The notes: a model not told the origin generated them from the sequence alone. A stretch of 64,000 nucleotides of DNA from Hyphomicrobiales bacterium (GCA_900470155.1 UBZT01000009.1:1137524-1201523); one strand, 5' to 3'; shown: positions 9,467 to 19,012, counted from the first letter of the stretch. Program-made: numbers and translations.

Positions 9467-10311
9467 TCACCAGCAAGTCTGCCAAAAACGTTGTTGTCAT
9501 CGGGCACATCAACCACGATCGGATCTGGCATCTGACAGAACCGTTGCGCGCCGGCGGACGTATCGCTTGGCGCTCCCGCGAGGCGAGACTCGGCGGCGGT
9601 GGCTATTTCACCGCCCGGCGACTGCTTGATTTTGGTCACCATGTAAGGATCCTGTCCAACCTGATGACCGACAACCATGGCCAAAAGGCGATCATCGAGC
9701 TTGCCGGGGATGGCTTCGACACGAGCCTGATTACCGAGCGCGAAGGCGAAACGGATTTTGCCGATATCCTGCTCGATCCCACGGGTGAACGTACCATCCT
9801 CTCCAATGAGCGGCGCCTTGCACGGACCTTCGCGCTGGCCGAGCCAGCCACAGCCGATGCATTCTACATCAACGGCCCGCATCTCTCCGACACCGTGCGC
9901 CAGTCACTGAGCGTAGCGCCCCTGGTCGTCTCGCAACTGCCGCTGCGCGACGGTGAACCGCGTGCCGCCGATGTCATCGTTGGCTCCAAGGCGGATATGC
10001 CGGGCAAAGCCCTGAGCGTGATCTGGGAGGAGGCCAAGGCCCTTGCCGGGGTGCGGCTTCGCCATCTGGTCATGACCGACGGGCCCGACCCCACCTCGAT
10101 CTTTGACGGCGAGACGGAGCAGCGCATTCCGGTGCCCTTACATGTCAACGTGAGAGACACGATCGGCGCTGGCGACACCTTTAGCGGCGCCTTGATCGAT
10201 GGTCTGCTCAAGGGCCGCGAAATCACGTCAGCGACCCTGGATGCCAGCCGTTCCACCGCAGAATGGCTGTTGCAGCGTGAGGCGATGTTCACAGAAATTT
10301 CAAATCAATAG
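9463..10311 (+). CDS. PfkB-family carbohydrate kinase
   Basis: A 282-residue ribokinase-fold sugar kinase. The N-terminal glycine-rich segment (EARLGGGGYFTARRLLDFGH) and the ATP/anion-hole signature DTIGAGDTFSGAL near residues 233-245 are both intact. The start ATG at 9463 overlaps the stop of the LacI regulator as ATGA, so kinase and regulator are co-translated. Its position opposite thuAB suggests that it phosphorylates a product or relative of the ThuAB substrates, but this is inference. It is somewhat shorter than fructokinases, and its substrate cannot be read from the sequence. Confidence 0.8.
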   Translation: MITSKSAKNVVVIGHINHDRIWHLTEPLRAGGRIAWRSREARLGGGGYFTARRLLDFGHHVRILSNLMTDNHGQKAIIELAGDGFDTSLITEREGETDFADILLDPTGERTILSNERRLARTFALAEPATADAFYINGPHLSDTVRQSLSVAPLVVSQLPLRDGEPRAADVIVGSKADMPGKALSVIWEEAKALAGVRLRHLVMTDGPDPTSIFDGETEQRIPVPLHVNVRDTIGAGDTFSGALIDGLLKGREITSATLDASRSTAEWLLQREAMFTEISNQ

Positions 10312-10383
10312 CAGGGTTTTTGCGCCCGGCTCGGGAACCTCCAAGCCATCTCGCGAGTTCGTGGGATCGATATGGAGGATTGC

Positions 10384-10683
10384 ATGACCGAAGCCGATTT
10401 CACCTGGTCCACACCCGTTGAACTGGAACTGCATTGCGGCCTGACGAGACGCTTTACAAATGCGTATGACGCCCTTGATTTTCTCGAGGCGGAATGGCCG
10501 ACCCGTAGAGGCATTGCCTATCAGCATGCAGTGCTGCTGTGCCGCAACACGTTACGCAGCCCGCAAACGACAGAACTGGCACGGGCCGCTTTCATTGCCG
10601 CCGCCACCGAAGCCGGAATGCCGCAATGCACCGACCCGTCGCGACTGGTCAGCTTCCGCCCGGGCAAGAAGGCTGTTGCTTAG
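10384..10683 (+). CDS. DUF982 domain protein
   Basis: A 99-residue protein matching the small DUF982 family, which is abundant in rhizobia. Characteristic parts are the initial W-x-x-PVELEL, the DALDFLEAEWPTRRG helix and the C-terminal ARAAFIAAATEAG segment. The function of the family is unknown. The ATG at 10384 was chosen because GGAGG lies 5 nt upstream; an in-frame ATG 12 nt earlier overlaps that site. It follows the PfkB gene by about 70 nt on the same strand and may share its transcript. Confidence 0.8.
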   Translation: MTEADFTWSTPVELELHCGLTRRFTNAYDALDFLEAEWPTRRGIAYQHAVLLCRNTLRSPQTTELARAAFIAAATEAGMPQCTDPSRLVSFRPGKKAVA

Positions 10684-10691
10684 GCCGTGTG

Positions 10692-10726
10692 TGCCGGGAG
10701 AACGCTCGCGCCTCCCGGCGCCTTTT
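10692..10726 (+). terminator. Possible terminator between convergent genes
   Basis: An 8-bp stem GCCGGGAG / CTCCCGGC (10693-10700 with 10712-10719) with an 11-nt loop is followed by GCCTTTT. The T run is short, so termination may be partial. It reaches the stop codon of the convergent gene. Confidence 0.5.
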
Positions 10727-13166
10727 ATCCCTTAATACGAACCATCGCCGGATCGAACATGGGGCCGAGATGCAGTTGCGCCGGAACCTTTTCCAGGGCG
10801 ACCACGAGTTCATAGCGCGCGCCCGTCAGGTAGTCGTCCGAGACTCCCTCTAAATTGCGCACATAGCCATAGCCGATCGCCTTGCCGAGCGTATAGCCGT
10901 AGCCGCCGCTGGTCAGGTAACCCACGGGTTCGCCGTTGCGCAAAATGGTCTCGCGTCCGAGCAGAACAACGTCCGGTCCCGCGGTAAAACCGACCAGACG
11001 CTTCTTCAGCGGCTGGTCCGCAACCGCTGACAATGCCGATCGACCGATGAAATCGGCATGACCTTTCATTTTGACGGCAAAGCCCAGCCCGGCTTCGAAC
11101 GGCGTATCGTTGGGCGTGATATCGGAGCCCCAGGCGCGATATCCTTTTTCCAGCCGCAGGGATTCCAGCGCACGGTAACCCACAGGTTTCACCCCGTGCG
11201 CGGCGCCTGCTGCCATCAGCGCATCGAATATGTCACCGATCGCCGCGATCGGCACATGCAACTCCCAGCCAAGTTCACCGACATAGGTAATGCGCAAGGC
11301 CCTGACCGGATTGCCGGCGATGTCGATTTGACGGACGTGCCCGAATGGAAACGCTGCATTGGTGACATCGGCCTTGGTGACCGCCGAGAGCACATCACGT
11401 GCCCGCGGCCCCATCAAGGACAGCGTGCCCCATTCCTCGGTGACGTCCGTGAAGCTTACTTTTGAACCCGCGGGAATATGATCCGCAATCCAGCCGAAAT
11501 CATGGGTCCGGAAACCCGTACCGGTGACCAAGTAGAACGTGTCTTCTGCAATGCGGGCGACGGTCAGGTCGGCCTCGATGCCGCCGCGTGTGTTGAGCAA
11601 CTGTGTGTAAGTCAGCCGCCCGACCGGTTTTGTCACGTCATTGGCGCAGATGAGATCGAGCACCTTGGCCGCATCCGGTCCGCGCATCTCGTATTTGGCA
11701 AACGAGGACTGGTCGAATATGCCGACAGCCTCGCGCACATGATGATGCTCCTGGCCGACCGCGTCGAACCAGTTCTGTCGGCCCATGGAATAGACGTCCT
11801 TGCCCTCGACGCCGGGCGGAGCAAACCAGTTTGGCCGCTCCCAGCCGAGTTTGGAGCCGAAGACGGCACCCTGTCCCTTCAGCCGATCATAGAGCGGCGA
11901 AACAAGCCTTGGCCGGCCGCTCTGGTATTCCTCATGCGGAAAGCCGATCGTGTAGTGCTTGCCATAGGCCTCCAGCGTGCGATCGAGCACCCATTGCCGA
12001 TCCCGGTGCATGCCGGCAAAACGACGGATATCGACCACCCAGAGATCGAGCGGCGCCTCGCCGTCAATGACCCATTGCGCCAGCACCCAGCCGGCCCCGC
12101 CGCCCGACGCAATGCCGAATGCGTTGAAACCGGCCCCGACGAACATGTTCTTGCATTCCGGCGCCACGCCGAGAATGAAATTGCCATCGGGGGTGAAGCT
12201 TTCCGGGCCGTTGATCATCTGCTTGACGCCGGCGTGCTCCAGCGCCGGAATGCGCTCGATCGCCTGCACCATATGTTGCTCGAAATGATCGAAATCGTCG
12301 TCGAACAGCCGGAACGCCCATTCGTCCGGCACGTCGCCCGTCGTCCAGGCTTGCGGGTTCGGCTCATAGCCGCCCATCACCAGACCGCCGACTTCTTCCT
12401 TGAAATAGGTTAGCCGGTCCGGATCGCGGATCGTCGGCGCATCGGTCGACAGGCCATCCAGCGTCTCGGTGATGATATACTGATGCTTGACCGGCTGCAG
12501 CGGCACGTTGATGCCCGCCATATCGCCAACCTGTCGCGCCCATTGACCCGCGCAATTGACCACCTTTTCGCAAGCGATGTCGCCGAGCGTCGTCTTGACC
12601 TTAAGAATGCGGCCATCCTGCATCTCGAAGCCGGTGACCCTGATATTCTCGACAATCTTCGCGCCATGCATGCGCGCGCCGCGAGCGAGCGACTGGGTGA
12701 TGTCGGACGGGCTCGCCTGTCCATCGGTCGGCAACCAGCTTGCGCCGACCAGATCGTCGACATTCATCAGCGGCCACATCCGCTTGACTTCTTCCGGCGA
12801 CACGAGATGCATCTCCATGCCGAAACTGCCGGCTGTCGTCGCCAGCCGCCGGAACTCCGTCCAGCGATCCTGATTGGTCGCCAGCCGCAGGCAACCCGTC
12901 ATCTTCCAGCCGGTGGCAAGACCCGTTTCGGCCTCGAGCCCCTTGTAGAGATCGACGGAATATTTGAGCACCCGGGTGATCGAGGCCGACGAACGCAACT
13001 GACCGACCAGACCAGCGGCATGCCAGGTCGAGCCCGATGTCAGCGTGCCCTGCTCCAGCAGGATCACGTCGGCCTTGTGGTCTCGCGCCAGATGATAGGC
13101 AGTCGAGCAGCCGATGATGCCGCCGCCGATGACGACGATCTGGGCATGGGAAGGAAGCGTGGTCAT
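10725..13166 (-). CDS. Dimethylglycine/sarcosine dehydrogenase-like flavoprotein with GcvT domain
   Basis: An 813-residue fusion of an N-terminal DAO-type FAD oxidoreductase (residues 1 to about 385) and a C-terminal GcvT-like tetrahydrofolate-binding module (about 430-810). The FAD motif IGGGIIGCSTAYHL starts at residue 13. H49, in SGSTWHAAGL, sits where dimethylglycine dehydrogenase attaches FAD covalently. Such enzymes demethylate N-methyl glycines and pass the one-carbon unit to folate in the cytoplasm. The gene overlaps the upstream choline-kinase-like gene by ATGA. Close relatives act on dimethylglycine, sarcosine or other N-methyl amines, and the sequence alone does not choose among them. 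Confidence 0.85.
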   Translation of the reverse strand: MTTLPSHAQIVVIGGGIIGCSTAYHLARDHKADVILLEQGTLTSGSTWHAAGLVGQLRSSASITRVLKYSVDLYKGLEAETGLATGWKMTGCLRLATNQDRWTEFRRLATTAGSFGMEMHLVSPEEVKRMWPLMNVDDLVGASWLPTDGQASPSDITQSLARGARMHGAKIVENIRVTGFEMQDGRILKVKTTLGDIACEKVVNCAGQWARQVGDMAGINVPLQPVKHQYIITETLDGLSTDAPTIRDPDRLTYFKEEVGGLVMGGYEPNPQAWTTGDVPDEWAFRLFDDDFDHFEQHMVQAIERIPALEHAGVKQMINGPESFTPDGNFILGVAPECKNMFVGAGFNAFGIASGGGAGWVLAQWVIDGEAPLDLWVVDIRRFAGMHRDRQWVLDRTLEAYGKHYTIGFPHEEYQSGRPRLVSPLYDRLKGQGAVFGSKLGWERPNWFAPPGVEGKDVYSMGRQNWFDAVGQEHHHVREAVGIFDQSSFAKYEMRGPDAAKVLDLICANDVTKPVGRLTYTQLLNTRGGIEADLTVARIAEDTFYLVTGTGFRTHDFGWIADHIPAGSKVSFTDVTEEWGTLSLMGPRARDVLSAVTKADVTNAAFPFGHVRQIDIAGNPVRALRITYVGELGWELHVPIAAIGDIFDALMAAGAAHGVKPVGYRALESLRLEKGYRAWGSDITPNDTPFEAGLGFAVKMKGHADFIGRSALSAVADQPLKKRLVGFTAGPDVVLLGRETILRNGEPVGYLTSGGYGYTLGKAIGYGYVRNLEGVSDDYLTGARYELVVALEKVPAQLHLGPMFDPAMVRIKG

Positions 13167-14092
13167 CGGGATGTCTTTCCATAGAGGGATCTATAGCGAT
13201 CAAGCGCCGCCTCAAGGCGGACGAGATTTTCATCGGTGTAGCTGACATAGTCGGCACCCGGCGCATTGAGATGAAGCTCCGACACCATGCTCCACATCGC
13301 TTCGCGCAGCAGCGACGCGCACTGCATGGCGGCGAACGCCTTCAGAAAATCAGGATCGGGCGTCCTGCCAAGATAGTGGCCAAGAAAATCGACGCTTGCC
13401 GGATCGGAGAAGCCGGCATTCGAGGTTGCACCGGCAAGATCGAACATCGCCGTCGAATAGCCGGCATATTCGAAATCGATCAGCCAGAGCCTTTCGCCAT
13501 CGTCGAGAATATTGGCAGGCAGGAGATCGTTGTGGCCGAAGATGATCGGCAGCGGCACCTGAGCCTGCTCCAACTCCTCGGCAAGCGCCACATAGTCCGG
13601 AAGCAGCGCCACCATACGGCTCCCGCCGGCAGCAAGGGTAAGCGCGTAGTCACGCACCACATGGAACGGCCAGAACAGATAGGCGCTGCCGCTGACATGG
13701 CGCGCCATTGTTGCGTGGAATTGCTGCAGCAGCCGAGCAACAGCATCCGCATTGGCGACGACGTCTTCGGGACCATAGGTCTTGGCTCCGAGAAATGCCG
13801 TGACCATCACGCCCGGCTCGGCATAGCGCACCTCCGGCCCGAAACCGGCAGCATGGGCACTGCGCGCCACCATCAACTCGCGCTGCCGTGAGACATGATG
13901 AAAAGGATAATCCACCCCGAAACGCACAGCATGCCGACCGGCCGCATCCGTCACGACATAACTTTCATTGCTGATGCCACCCTTGAGAAGAGCGATCTGG
14001 ATCGGACCTTGCCAGCACGGCAACAGCGGGATCCGGTCCCTGTTGGCAACGATGTCGCCACCCTGGCCCGCCATAGTGTCCGTCACGCTCAT
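13163..14092 (-). CDS. Choline/ethanolamine kinase-like phosphotransferase
   Basis: A 309-residue protein of the aminoglycoside-phosphotransferase/choline-kinase fold. The catalytic loop HNDLLPANIL is near residue 184, and the metal-binding LIDFEYAG near residue 203. The lobe-1 segment KGGISNESYVV is also typical of bacterial LicA-like choline kinases. The start at 14092 (MSVTDTMAG) is the first in-frame ATG; a TTG 17 codons earlier lacks support. The 4-nt overlap with the dimethylglycine-dehydrogenase-like gene points to one pathway for a methylated amine or amino alcohol. Substrate not determined; aminoglycoside resistance is unlikely given the context. Confidence 0.75.
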   Translation of the reverse strand: MSVTDTMAGQGGDIVANRDRIPLLPCWQGPIQIALLKGGISNESYVVTDAAGRHAVRFGVDYPFHHVSRQRELMVARSAHAAGFGPEVRYAEPGVMVTAFLGAKTYGPEDVVANADAVARLLQQFHATMARHVSGSAYLFWPFHVVRDYALTLAAGGSRMVALLPDYVALAEELEQAQVPLPIIFGHNDLLPANILDDGERLWLIDFEYAGYSTAMFDLAGATSNAGFSDPASVDFLGHYLGRTPDPDFLKAFAAMQCASLLREAMWSMVSELHLNAPGADYVSYTDENLVRLEAALDRYRSLYGKTSR

Positions 14093-14337
14093 TGGCGAGA
14101 CGCCTTGTTCGGATACAGCACGCCAAACCTCCCAGCGGTTCAAACGGTTTCAGTCCAACCTCGGGATCCGTTCCCATGTGTTTTTCTTGGAGACCCGGAG
14201 GATGACCAAGCTTCGTGCAGCCAGATCAAGCTGTCAATCGAATATGTGGATATTTGTGGCTACTTGACCGATTTTGTGACTTTACTTTTGACGCACCCGA
14301 TTGCATCGCTAGCACGCAACAGCACCGGGATTTCAGC

Positions 14338-15105
14338 ATGGCGGAATCAAAACGACATCGGGACATACTGAATCTGCTGCAGCAGAACGGCACCCTTTCG
14401 ATCGCTGAGCTGGCGGGTCGTCTTGGTGTATCGTTCGAAACCGTGCGTCGCGACTTGCGCCCGCTCGCCGACAGCCACGCGATTGTCCGGATGCACGGTG
14501 CCGTCGCCCTGCCCTCGATGCTCGGGGAGGCACCTTTTGAACGACGCCTGCGCGACAACCCCGAGGCAAAGAAAGCCATTGCCAGGGAACTCGCATCTAC
14601 CATCCGCGACGGCGATTCCGTCATGCTCGACACAGGAACAACGACGAGTATTCTGGCACGCGAACTGCTGGGGCATCGCCGACTGACGGTCATTACCAAC
14701 TCGTCCGACATCGCCAGAACATTGGCAACCAGCAATGAGAACCGTGTCTACATGGCAGGCGGCGAGCTGCGCCCGGACAACGGCGCCGCCTTTGGCTCGA
14801 CCGCGATCGACTTCATCAGCCGTTTCCACGTCCTGCATGCGATAATCTCGGTGGGCGCAGTCAGCGCCCATTCGGGCATTCTGGACTTCGACTTCGAGGA
14901 AGCCGAATTCGCCCGCATCCTGCTGACCCGCGGCGAAAGGCGGGTCGCCGTCACCGACCAGAGCAAGTTCGGCCGCAGTGGCCTGGTCAAGGTCTGCGAC
15001 TTCAGCGACCTGACCCATCTCGTCACCGACGGTCCGCCGCCCGCAGATATCACCGGAGCACTGGAATCAGCGGGGGTTACCTGCTTGATTGCACCCTCGG
15101 CCTAG
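14338..15105 (+). CDS. DeoR-family transcriptional regulator
   Basis: A 255-residue regulator with a DeoR helix-turn-helix in the first 60 residues (LSIAELAGRLGVSFETVRRDL) and a C-terminal sugar-phosphate sensor domain with the DTGTTTS phosphate-binding loop near residue 98 and KFGRSGL near residue 210. It diverges from the choline-kinase-like/dehydrogenase pair across a 245-bp gap, so control of that pair is likely. The ATG at 14338 gives the standard family N terminus. The effector should be a phosphorylated compound, which would fit the presence of a kinase in the divergent operon. Confidence 0.85.
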   Translation: MAESKRHRDILNLLQQNGTLSIAELAGRLGVSFETVRRDLRPLADSHAIVRMHGAVALPSMLGEAPFERRLRDNPEAKKAIARELASTIRDGDSVMLDTGTTTSILARELLGHRRLTVITNSSDIARTLATSNENRVYMAGGELRPDNGAAFGSTAIDFISRFHVLHAIISVGAVSAHSGILDFDFEEAEFARILLTRGERRVAVTDQSKFGRSGLVKVCDFSDLTHLVTDGPPPADITGALESAGVTCLIAPSA

Positions 15106-15259
15106 CCGCGGAAAAACGACGGCAAAAACCACGAACGATGCTTGGGAAAAACCCGCCCAACCGTTGCATTGCGGTGGTGCAGGTGGCAGGGATATGATGG
15201 GATCCTTGCAAGTGTTGCCCTCTGCGGCATGATCGCGCGGAAGGCAGTTGGTATTGGGT

Positions 15260-17230
15260 ATGATGCCGGACGAATTGATAGGTCAGATCTTGCGTTTGCC
15301 GCGCTGGCTGAAGCGCTCGCTAGCGCTTGTGGTCGACATGGCGCTCTGTGCGCTGACGGTCTGGTTTGCGTTTTGTTTTCGCCTGGACCAATGGGTGGTC
15401 CTGTCGGGCATCCAATGGCTGACCATTCCGGTCTCGATCGCCATCGCTATCCCGATCTTCATCAGGCTTGGACTTTATCGCGCGATTTTCCGTTTCATCG
15501 GCTGGGCAGCCTTCCTGTCGATCCTGAAAGCGATTTCCCTGTATGGCCTGATCTACATGACCATCTTCACGATGATCAGCTTTCCCGGAATTCCCCGCAC
15601 CGTCGGCATTCTTCAACCGCTCTTGCTTCTGCTTGCGGTCGGGCTTTCGCGTCTCGTGACCCGTTATATGCTCGGCGATTCCTACCGCCGCCTGTTGCGG
15701 CAAGGGAACCGCTCCCATGTTCTGATCTATGGGGCCGGCACGATGGGCCGCCAACTGGCGAGCGCGCTCGACAATGGCGCAGACTTGAAGGTGAAGGGAT
15801 TTCTGGACGACGACAAGAGCCTCCATGGTTCGATGATCGGCAGCGCAAGGGTGTACGATCCGGCCCATTTGAACGCGATCGTGGAAAAGCTGGATGTTCG
15901 AACCGTGCTCTTGGCCATTCCGAACATATCGGCCGCCAGACGCAACGCGATCATTGAAAGCCTGCGTGGCGGTCATGTCGCAGTCCGGCTGGTGCCCAGC
16001 GTCAGCGAAATCGCGCAAGGCAGGGTCAATCTGTCGGACTTTCACGAGCTGGACATCAAGGATCTTCTTGGGCGCGACGCAGTTGCCCCGAACCCGGAAC
16101 TTCTCAGCCGCAATATTGCCGGCAAGACAGTGATGGTGACCGGTGCGGGCGGCTCGATCGGCAGCGAACTCTGTCGGCAGATCATGGCTGTCGGGCCCGA
16201 CCGGTTGCTGCTTGTCGAGCAGAATGAATACGCCCTCTACACCATCCACGCCGAACTGACACGCGACTTTGGCGAAAAGGCCGAGGCAATCCTGCCCTTG
16301 TTGGGCTCCGTGCGCGACCGCCGTCGCATCCGCGAGATCCTTCAAACCTGGCCGGTCGACACGATCTATCACGCCGCTGCCTACAAACATGTGCCGCTGG
16401 TCGAACACAATCCGATCGAAGGCATCAAGAACAATGTCTTTGGCACAGAGGTCATGGCCGAAGCGGCAATCGAAATGGGCGTACCGCAATTCGTCCTGAT
16501 CAGCACCGACAAGGCCGTGCGCCCGACCAACATCATGGGGGCGAGCAAACGCATAGCCGAAATGCTGCTTCAGGCCCTGACCGAAAATAGCCGGACTACG
16601 ACATTCTGCATGGTGCGGTTCGGCAATGTGCTGGGCTCGTCCGGGTCCGTCGTCCCGCTTTTCCGCCAACAGATCCGCGATGGCGGTCCGATCACCCTCA
16701 CTCACCCTGACATTACCCGTTTTTTCATGACCATCCCGGAAGCCTCTCAGCTGGTGATCCAGGCGGGAGCGATGGCGGAAGGTGGCGATGTCTTCGTGCT
16801 CGACATGGGTGAACCCGTCAAGATCATCGACCTTGCACGGCGAATGGTCGAACTGTCCGGCCTGACGGTTCAGGACGCTGAAAACCCCGATGGCGACATC
16901 GCATTCGTCATGACGGGTCTTCGTCCGGCGGAAAAGCTCTATGAAGAACTGCTGATCGGCGAAAACCCCGGACCGACGTCGCATCCCCTGATCATGAAGG
17001 CACGCGACGAGTTCCTCCCCTGGAAAGCACTTGAGGAAAAGTTGCGGCAACTGGAACAGACAATGGATGCGGGCGACGTGGCAGCAAGCCGGGCAATCCT
17101 GGCATCGCTGGTCACCGGCTACAGGCCGAGCGCCGACGTGGTTGATCTGGTTGTGCTGCGCAATGCCGAGCAGGTGGAGGATTCGATACAGCTCCCCAAT
17201 CCGGATAACACCAGCTACGGGCGCCTGTGA
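15260..17230 (+). CDS. CapD/WbpM-like nucleotide-sugar dehydratase/epimerase, membrane-bound
   Basis: A 656-residue protein with four or five hydrophobic segments in the first 135 residues (for example LALVVDMALCALTVWFAFCF). A CoA-binding-like Rossmann domain follows (IYGAGTMGRQL, near 155), then a large SDR domain (VTGAGGSIGSELC near 293; STDKAVRPTNIMGASK near 415). Members of this family act on UDP-GlcNAc, by 4,6-dehydration or 5-epimerisation, at the inner membrane to make deoxy-amino sugars for O-antigen or capsule. The start ATG at 15260 is followed by a second ATG; TTG codons just upstream are alternatives. It heads a glycan cluster and overlaps the next gene. The exact product sugar is not predictable from the motifs seen. 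Confidence 0.85.
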   Translation: MMPDELIGQILRLPRWLKRSLALVVDMALCALTVWFAFCFRLDQWVVLSGIQWLTIPVSIAIAIPIFIRLGLYRAIFRFIGWAAFLSILKAISLYGLIYMTIFTMISFPGIPRTVGILQPLLLLLAVGLSRLVTRYMLGDSYRRLLRQGNRSHVLIYGAGTMGRQLASALDNGADLKVKGFLDDDKSLHGSMIGSARVYDPAHLNAIVEKLDVRTVLLAIPNISAARRNAIIESLRGGHVAVRLVPSVSEIAQGRVNLSDFHELDIKDLLGRDAVAPNPELLSRNIAGKTVMVTGAGGSIGSELCRQIMAVGPDRLLLVEQNEYALYTIHAELTRDFGEKAEAILPLLGSVRDRRRIREILQTWPVDTIYHAAAYKHVPLVEHNPIEGIKNNVFGTEVMAEAAIEMGVPQFVLISTDKAVRPTNIMGASKRIAEMLLQALTENSRTTTFCMVRFGNVLGSSGSVVPLFRQQIRDGGPITLTHPDITRFFMTIPEASQLVIQAGAMAEGGDVFVLDMGEPVKIIDLARRMVELSGLTVQDAENPDGDIAFVMTGLRPAEKLYEELLIGENPGPTSHPLIMKARDEFLPWKALEEKLRQLEQTMDAGDVAASRAILASLVTGYRPSADVVDLVVLRNAEQVEDSIQLPNPDNTSYGRL

Positions 17231-18144
17231 TGATCCTCGTCACGGGAGCAAATGGCTTCGTCGGCCATCGCCTGACCGCAGATTTGCGTGCGCAGGACCG
17301 GAGCATCCGGACGGTCGGCCGGACATCGCATTCGACGGACATCGTCATCGATGCGCTCGACGGTCGCACGAATTGGTCCACAGCCCTCGACGGGATCGAC
17401 ACGGTCGTGCATCTGGCCGCCCGCGTCCATATGATGAAGGATAGCGCATCGGACCCGCTGGAAGCATTCCGCGCCGTCAACCGCGACGGAACGCTCAATC
17501 TGGCCCGCGAGGCAGCCGCAGCGGGGGTTCGCCGTTTTGTCTTCATCAGCACACTGAAGGTCAACGGTGAGGAAACCCGTCCAGGCCATGCTTTCCGGGC
17601 AGACGACACTCCTCACCCGGAAGACGCATACGCGATCTCCAAATCGGAGGCCGAACAGGGACTGGCCGAAATCGGCCGCGACACAGGCATGGAGACCGTC
17701 ATTATTCGGCCGCCCCTTGTCTATGGCCTGGGCGTCAAGGCCAACTTCGCAGCGCTCCACCGTCTGGCACGCACCCGCCTCCCGCTGCCGTTTGGCAGGC
17801 TGGAAGGCCGTCGTTCATTGCTGTATGTCGGCAACCTCAGCAACCTCATCGCCGTTTGCCTCGATCATCCCATGGCTGCGGGGCAGACCTTTCTCGCCAG
17901 CGACGGTGAGGACGTCTCCGTCGCTGAACTGGTTCGGCGCATTCGCAGGCTGGAGGGCCGAACAAGCGCTCTGCTGCCCGTCCCTTCTGTACTCCTGCAC
18001 AGCGCAGCACGTATTCTTGGCCGGGAAGAGATGTACCAACGCCTGGCGGGATATCTTGAAGCGGATCTGTCGAAGACCAAAGCGCTCCTGAACTGGACGC
18101 CGCCTTACACCCTCGACCAGGGCCTGACGGAAATGTCCGGTTGA
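17230..18144 (+). CDS. NAD-dependent sugar epimerase/dehydratase (WbpV-like)
   Basis: A 304-residue extended SDR. The NAD motif TGANGFVG is at the N terminus, and Y134-x3-K138 (AYAISKSEAE) is the catalytic pair. ISTLKVNGEE supplies the usual serine/threonine. Such proteins convert 4-keto or 4-hydroxy UDP-sugars in surface-polysaccharide synthesis and often pair with a WbpM-like dehydratase and a sugar transferase, as here. The start is either GTG at 17227 or ATG at 17230; both overlap the stop of the preceding gene, so the two are translationally coupled. Substrate is unknown. Confidence 0.82.
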   Translation: MILVTGANGFVGHRLTADLRAQDRSIRTVGRTSHSTDIVIDALDGRTNWSTALDGIDTVVHLAARVHMMKDSASDPLEAFRAVNRDGTLNLAREAAAAGVRRFVFISTLKVNGEETRPGHAFRADDTPHPEDAYAISKSEAEQGLAEIGRDTGMETVIIRPPLVYGLGVKANFAALHRLARTRLPLPFGRLEGRRSLLYVGNLSNLIAVCLDHPMAAGQTFLASDGEDVSVAELVRRIRRLEGRTSALLPVPSVLLHSAARILGREEMYQRLAGYLEADLSKTKALLNWTPPYTLDQGLTEMSG

Positions 18145-18274
18145 AACAGGACAACGAGGCGTTGCAACGCCATTACGCGGGCACTACAACCGCAATCGAT
18201 TGCTAAAACAAGCAGCGGACATTATGGAAATGCTGGCCTGGGCCGAAAGGCCGGACACCAACCGAGCGGAAAAC

Positions 18275-19012
18275 ATGAAGATCGGCGTCTACGTCATTAA
18301 TCTCGCGAGATCGCGCGCACGCTGGGATGGCCTGAGCCAGAGAGCTGGCGAACTCGGCATCGCGCTGGAGCGGGTTGAAGGTGTCGATGGCGCCGCCCTC
18401 GCAACGGGAGCCCGCACCGATCTCGACATGAAACGCTTCCTGCGCGAGAACGGCCGGATTGTCCTGCCGGGCGAATATGGCTGTTATCGCAGCCACATGC
18501 TCGCAGTCTCGACGTTCCGATCAAGTGACTATGATGCAGCACTCATTCTGGAAGACGATGTAGAATTGGCGGCAGATCTTGTCGAGAGGGCTGCGGCCAT
18601 TCTCGAGGCGGTCCCGGACGCCGAACTGGTCAAGCTGCTCAATCATCGGACAAAATGGTTCCGCCCACGGGCAACAAGCCGCCTGGGCGACGAAATCGGA
18701 CGCAGCGTCCACGGGCCCCAGGGATCAGCCGCATGTTATCTGATTACACGCTCGGGCGCCGACAAGATCCTCAAGACGCTTGAAGTCATGTGTTATCCGG
18801 TGGATGTGGCACTCGAGCGCGGCTGGCATAGCGGCCTTGCTGTTTTTACCGTCCGCGACAACGTGCTGAACCTGAGCCCGGCAAGCAAGACGACCGAAAT
18901 CGCCACACGCGACGACTATCGAAAGGGCAAGTTCCGCGGGCCTCGCCGCACGATTACCCATCTGCTCCGCGCCTTGGATTACATCCGCAGGATACGATAT
19001 TGTCTATCTTGA
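18275..19012 (+). CDS. Family 25 glycosyltransferase
   Basis: A 245-residue LPS-type glycosyltransferase. It begins MKIGVYVINLARS, the standard opening of the family, followed by GEYGCYRSHM and the metal-binding LILEDDVEL (E93-D95). The region HGPQGSAACYLITRSGADKIL matches the C-terminal conserved block. It probably adds a hexose to an LPS core or O-unit on the cytoplasmic face. The ATG at 18275 was chosen because the family motif starts right there and GAGCGGA precedes it. It is separated from the epimerase by 130 nt and overlaps the next gene by 13 nt. Confidence 0.85.
   Translation: MKIGVYVINLARSRARWDGLSQRAGELGIALERVEGVDGAALATGARTDLDMKRFLRENGRIVLPGEYGCYRSHMLAVSTFRSSDYDAALILEDDVELAADLVERAAAILEAVPDAELVKLLNHRTKWFRPRATSRLGDEIGRSVHGPQGSAACYLITRSGADKILKTLEVMCYPVDVALERGWHSGLAVFTVRDNVLNLSPASKTTEIATRDDYRKGKFRGPRRTITHLLRALDYIRRIRYCLS

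Noticed and set aside
13163..14143. Aminoglycoside resistance as function of the APH-fold protein
   Set aside because: The fold is shared, but the LicA/choline-kinase-like loops and coupling to a methyl-glycine dehydrogenase favour a metabolic kinase.
15320..17050. 576-codon minus-strand ORF opposite the CapD-like gene
   Set aside because: The opposite strand encodes a protein with clear family motifs; this frame shows none and is rich in H, D and Q as expected for a shadow.
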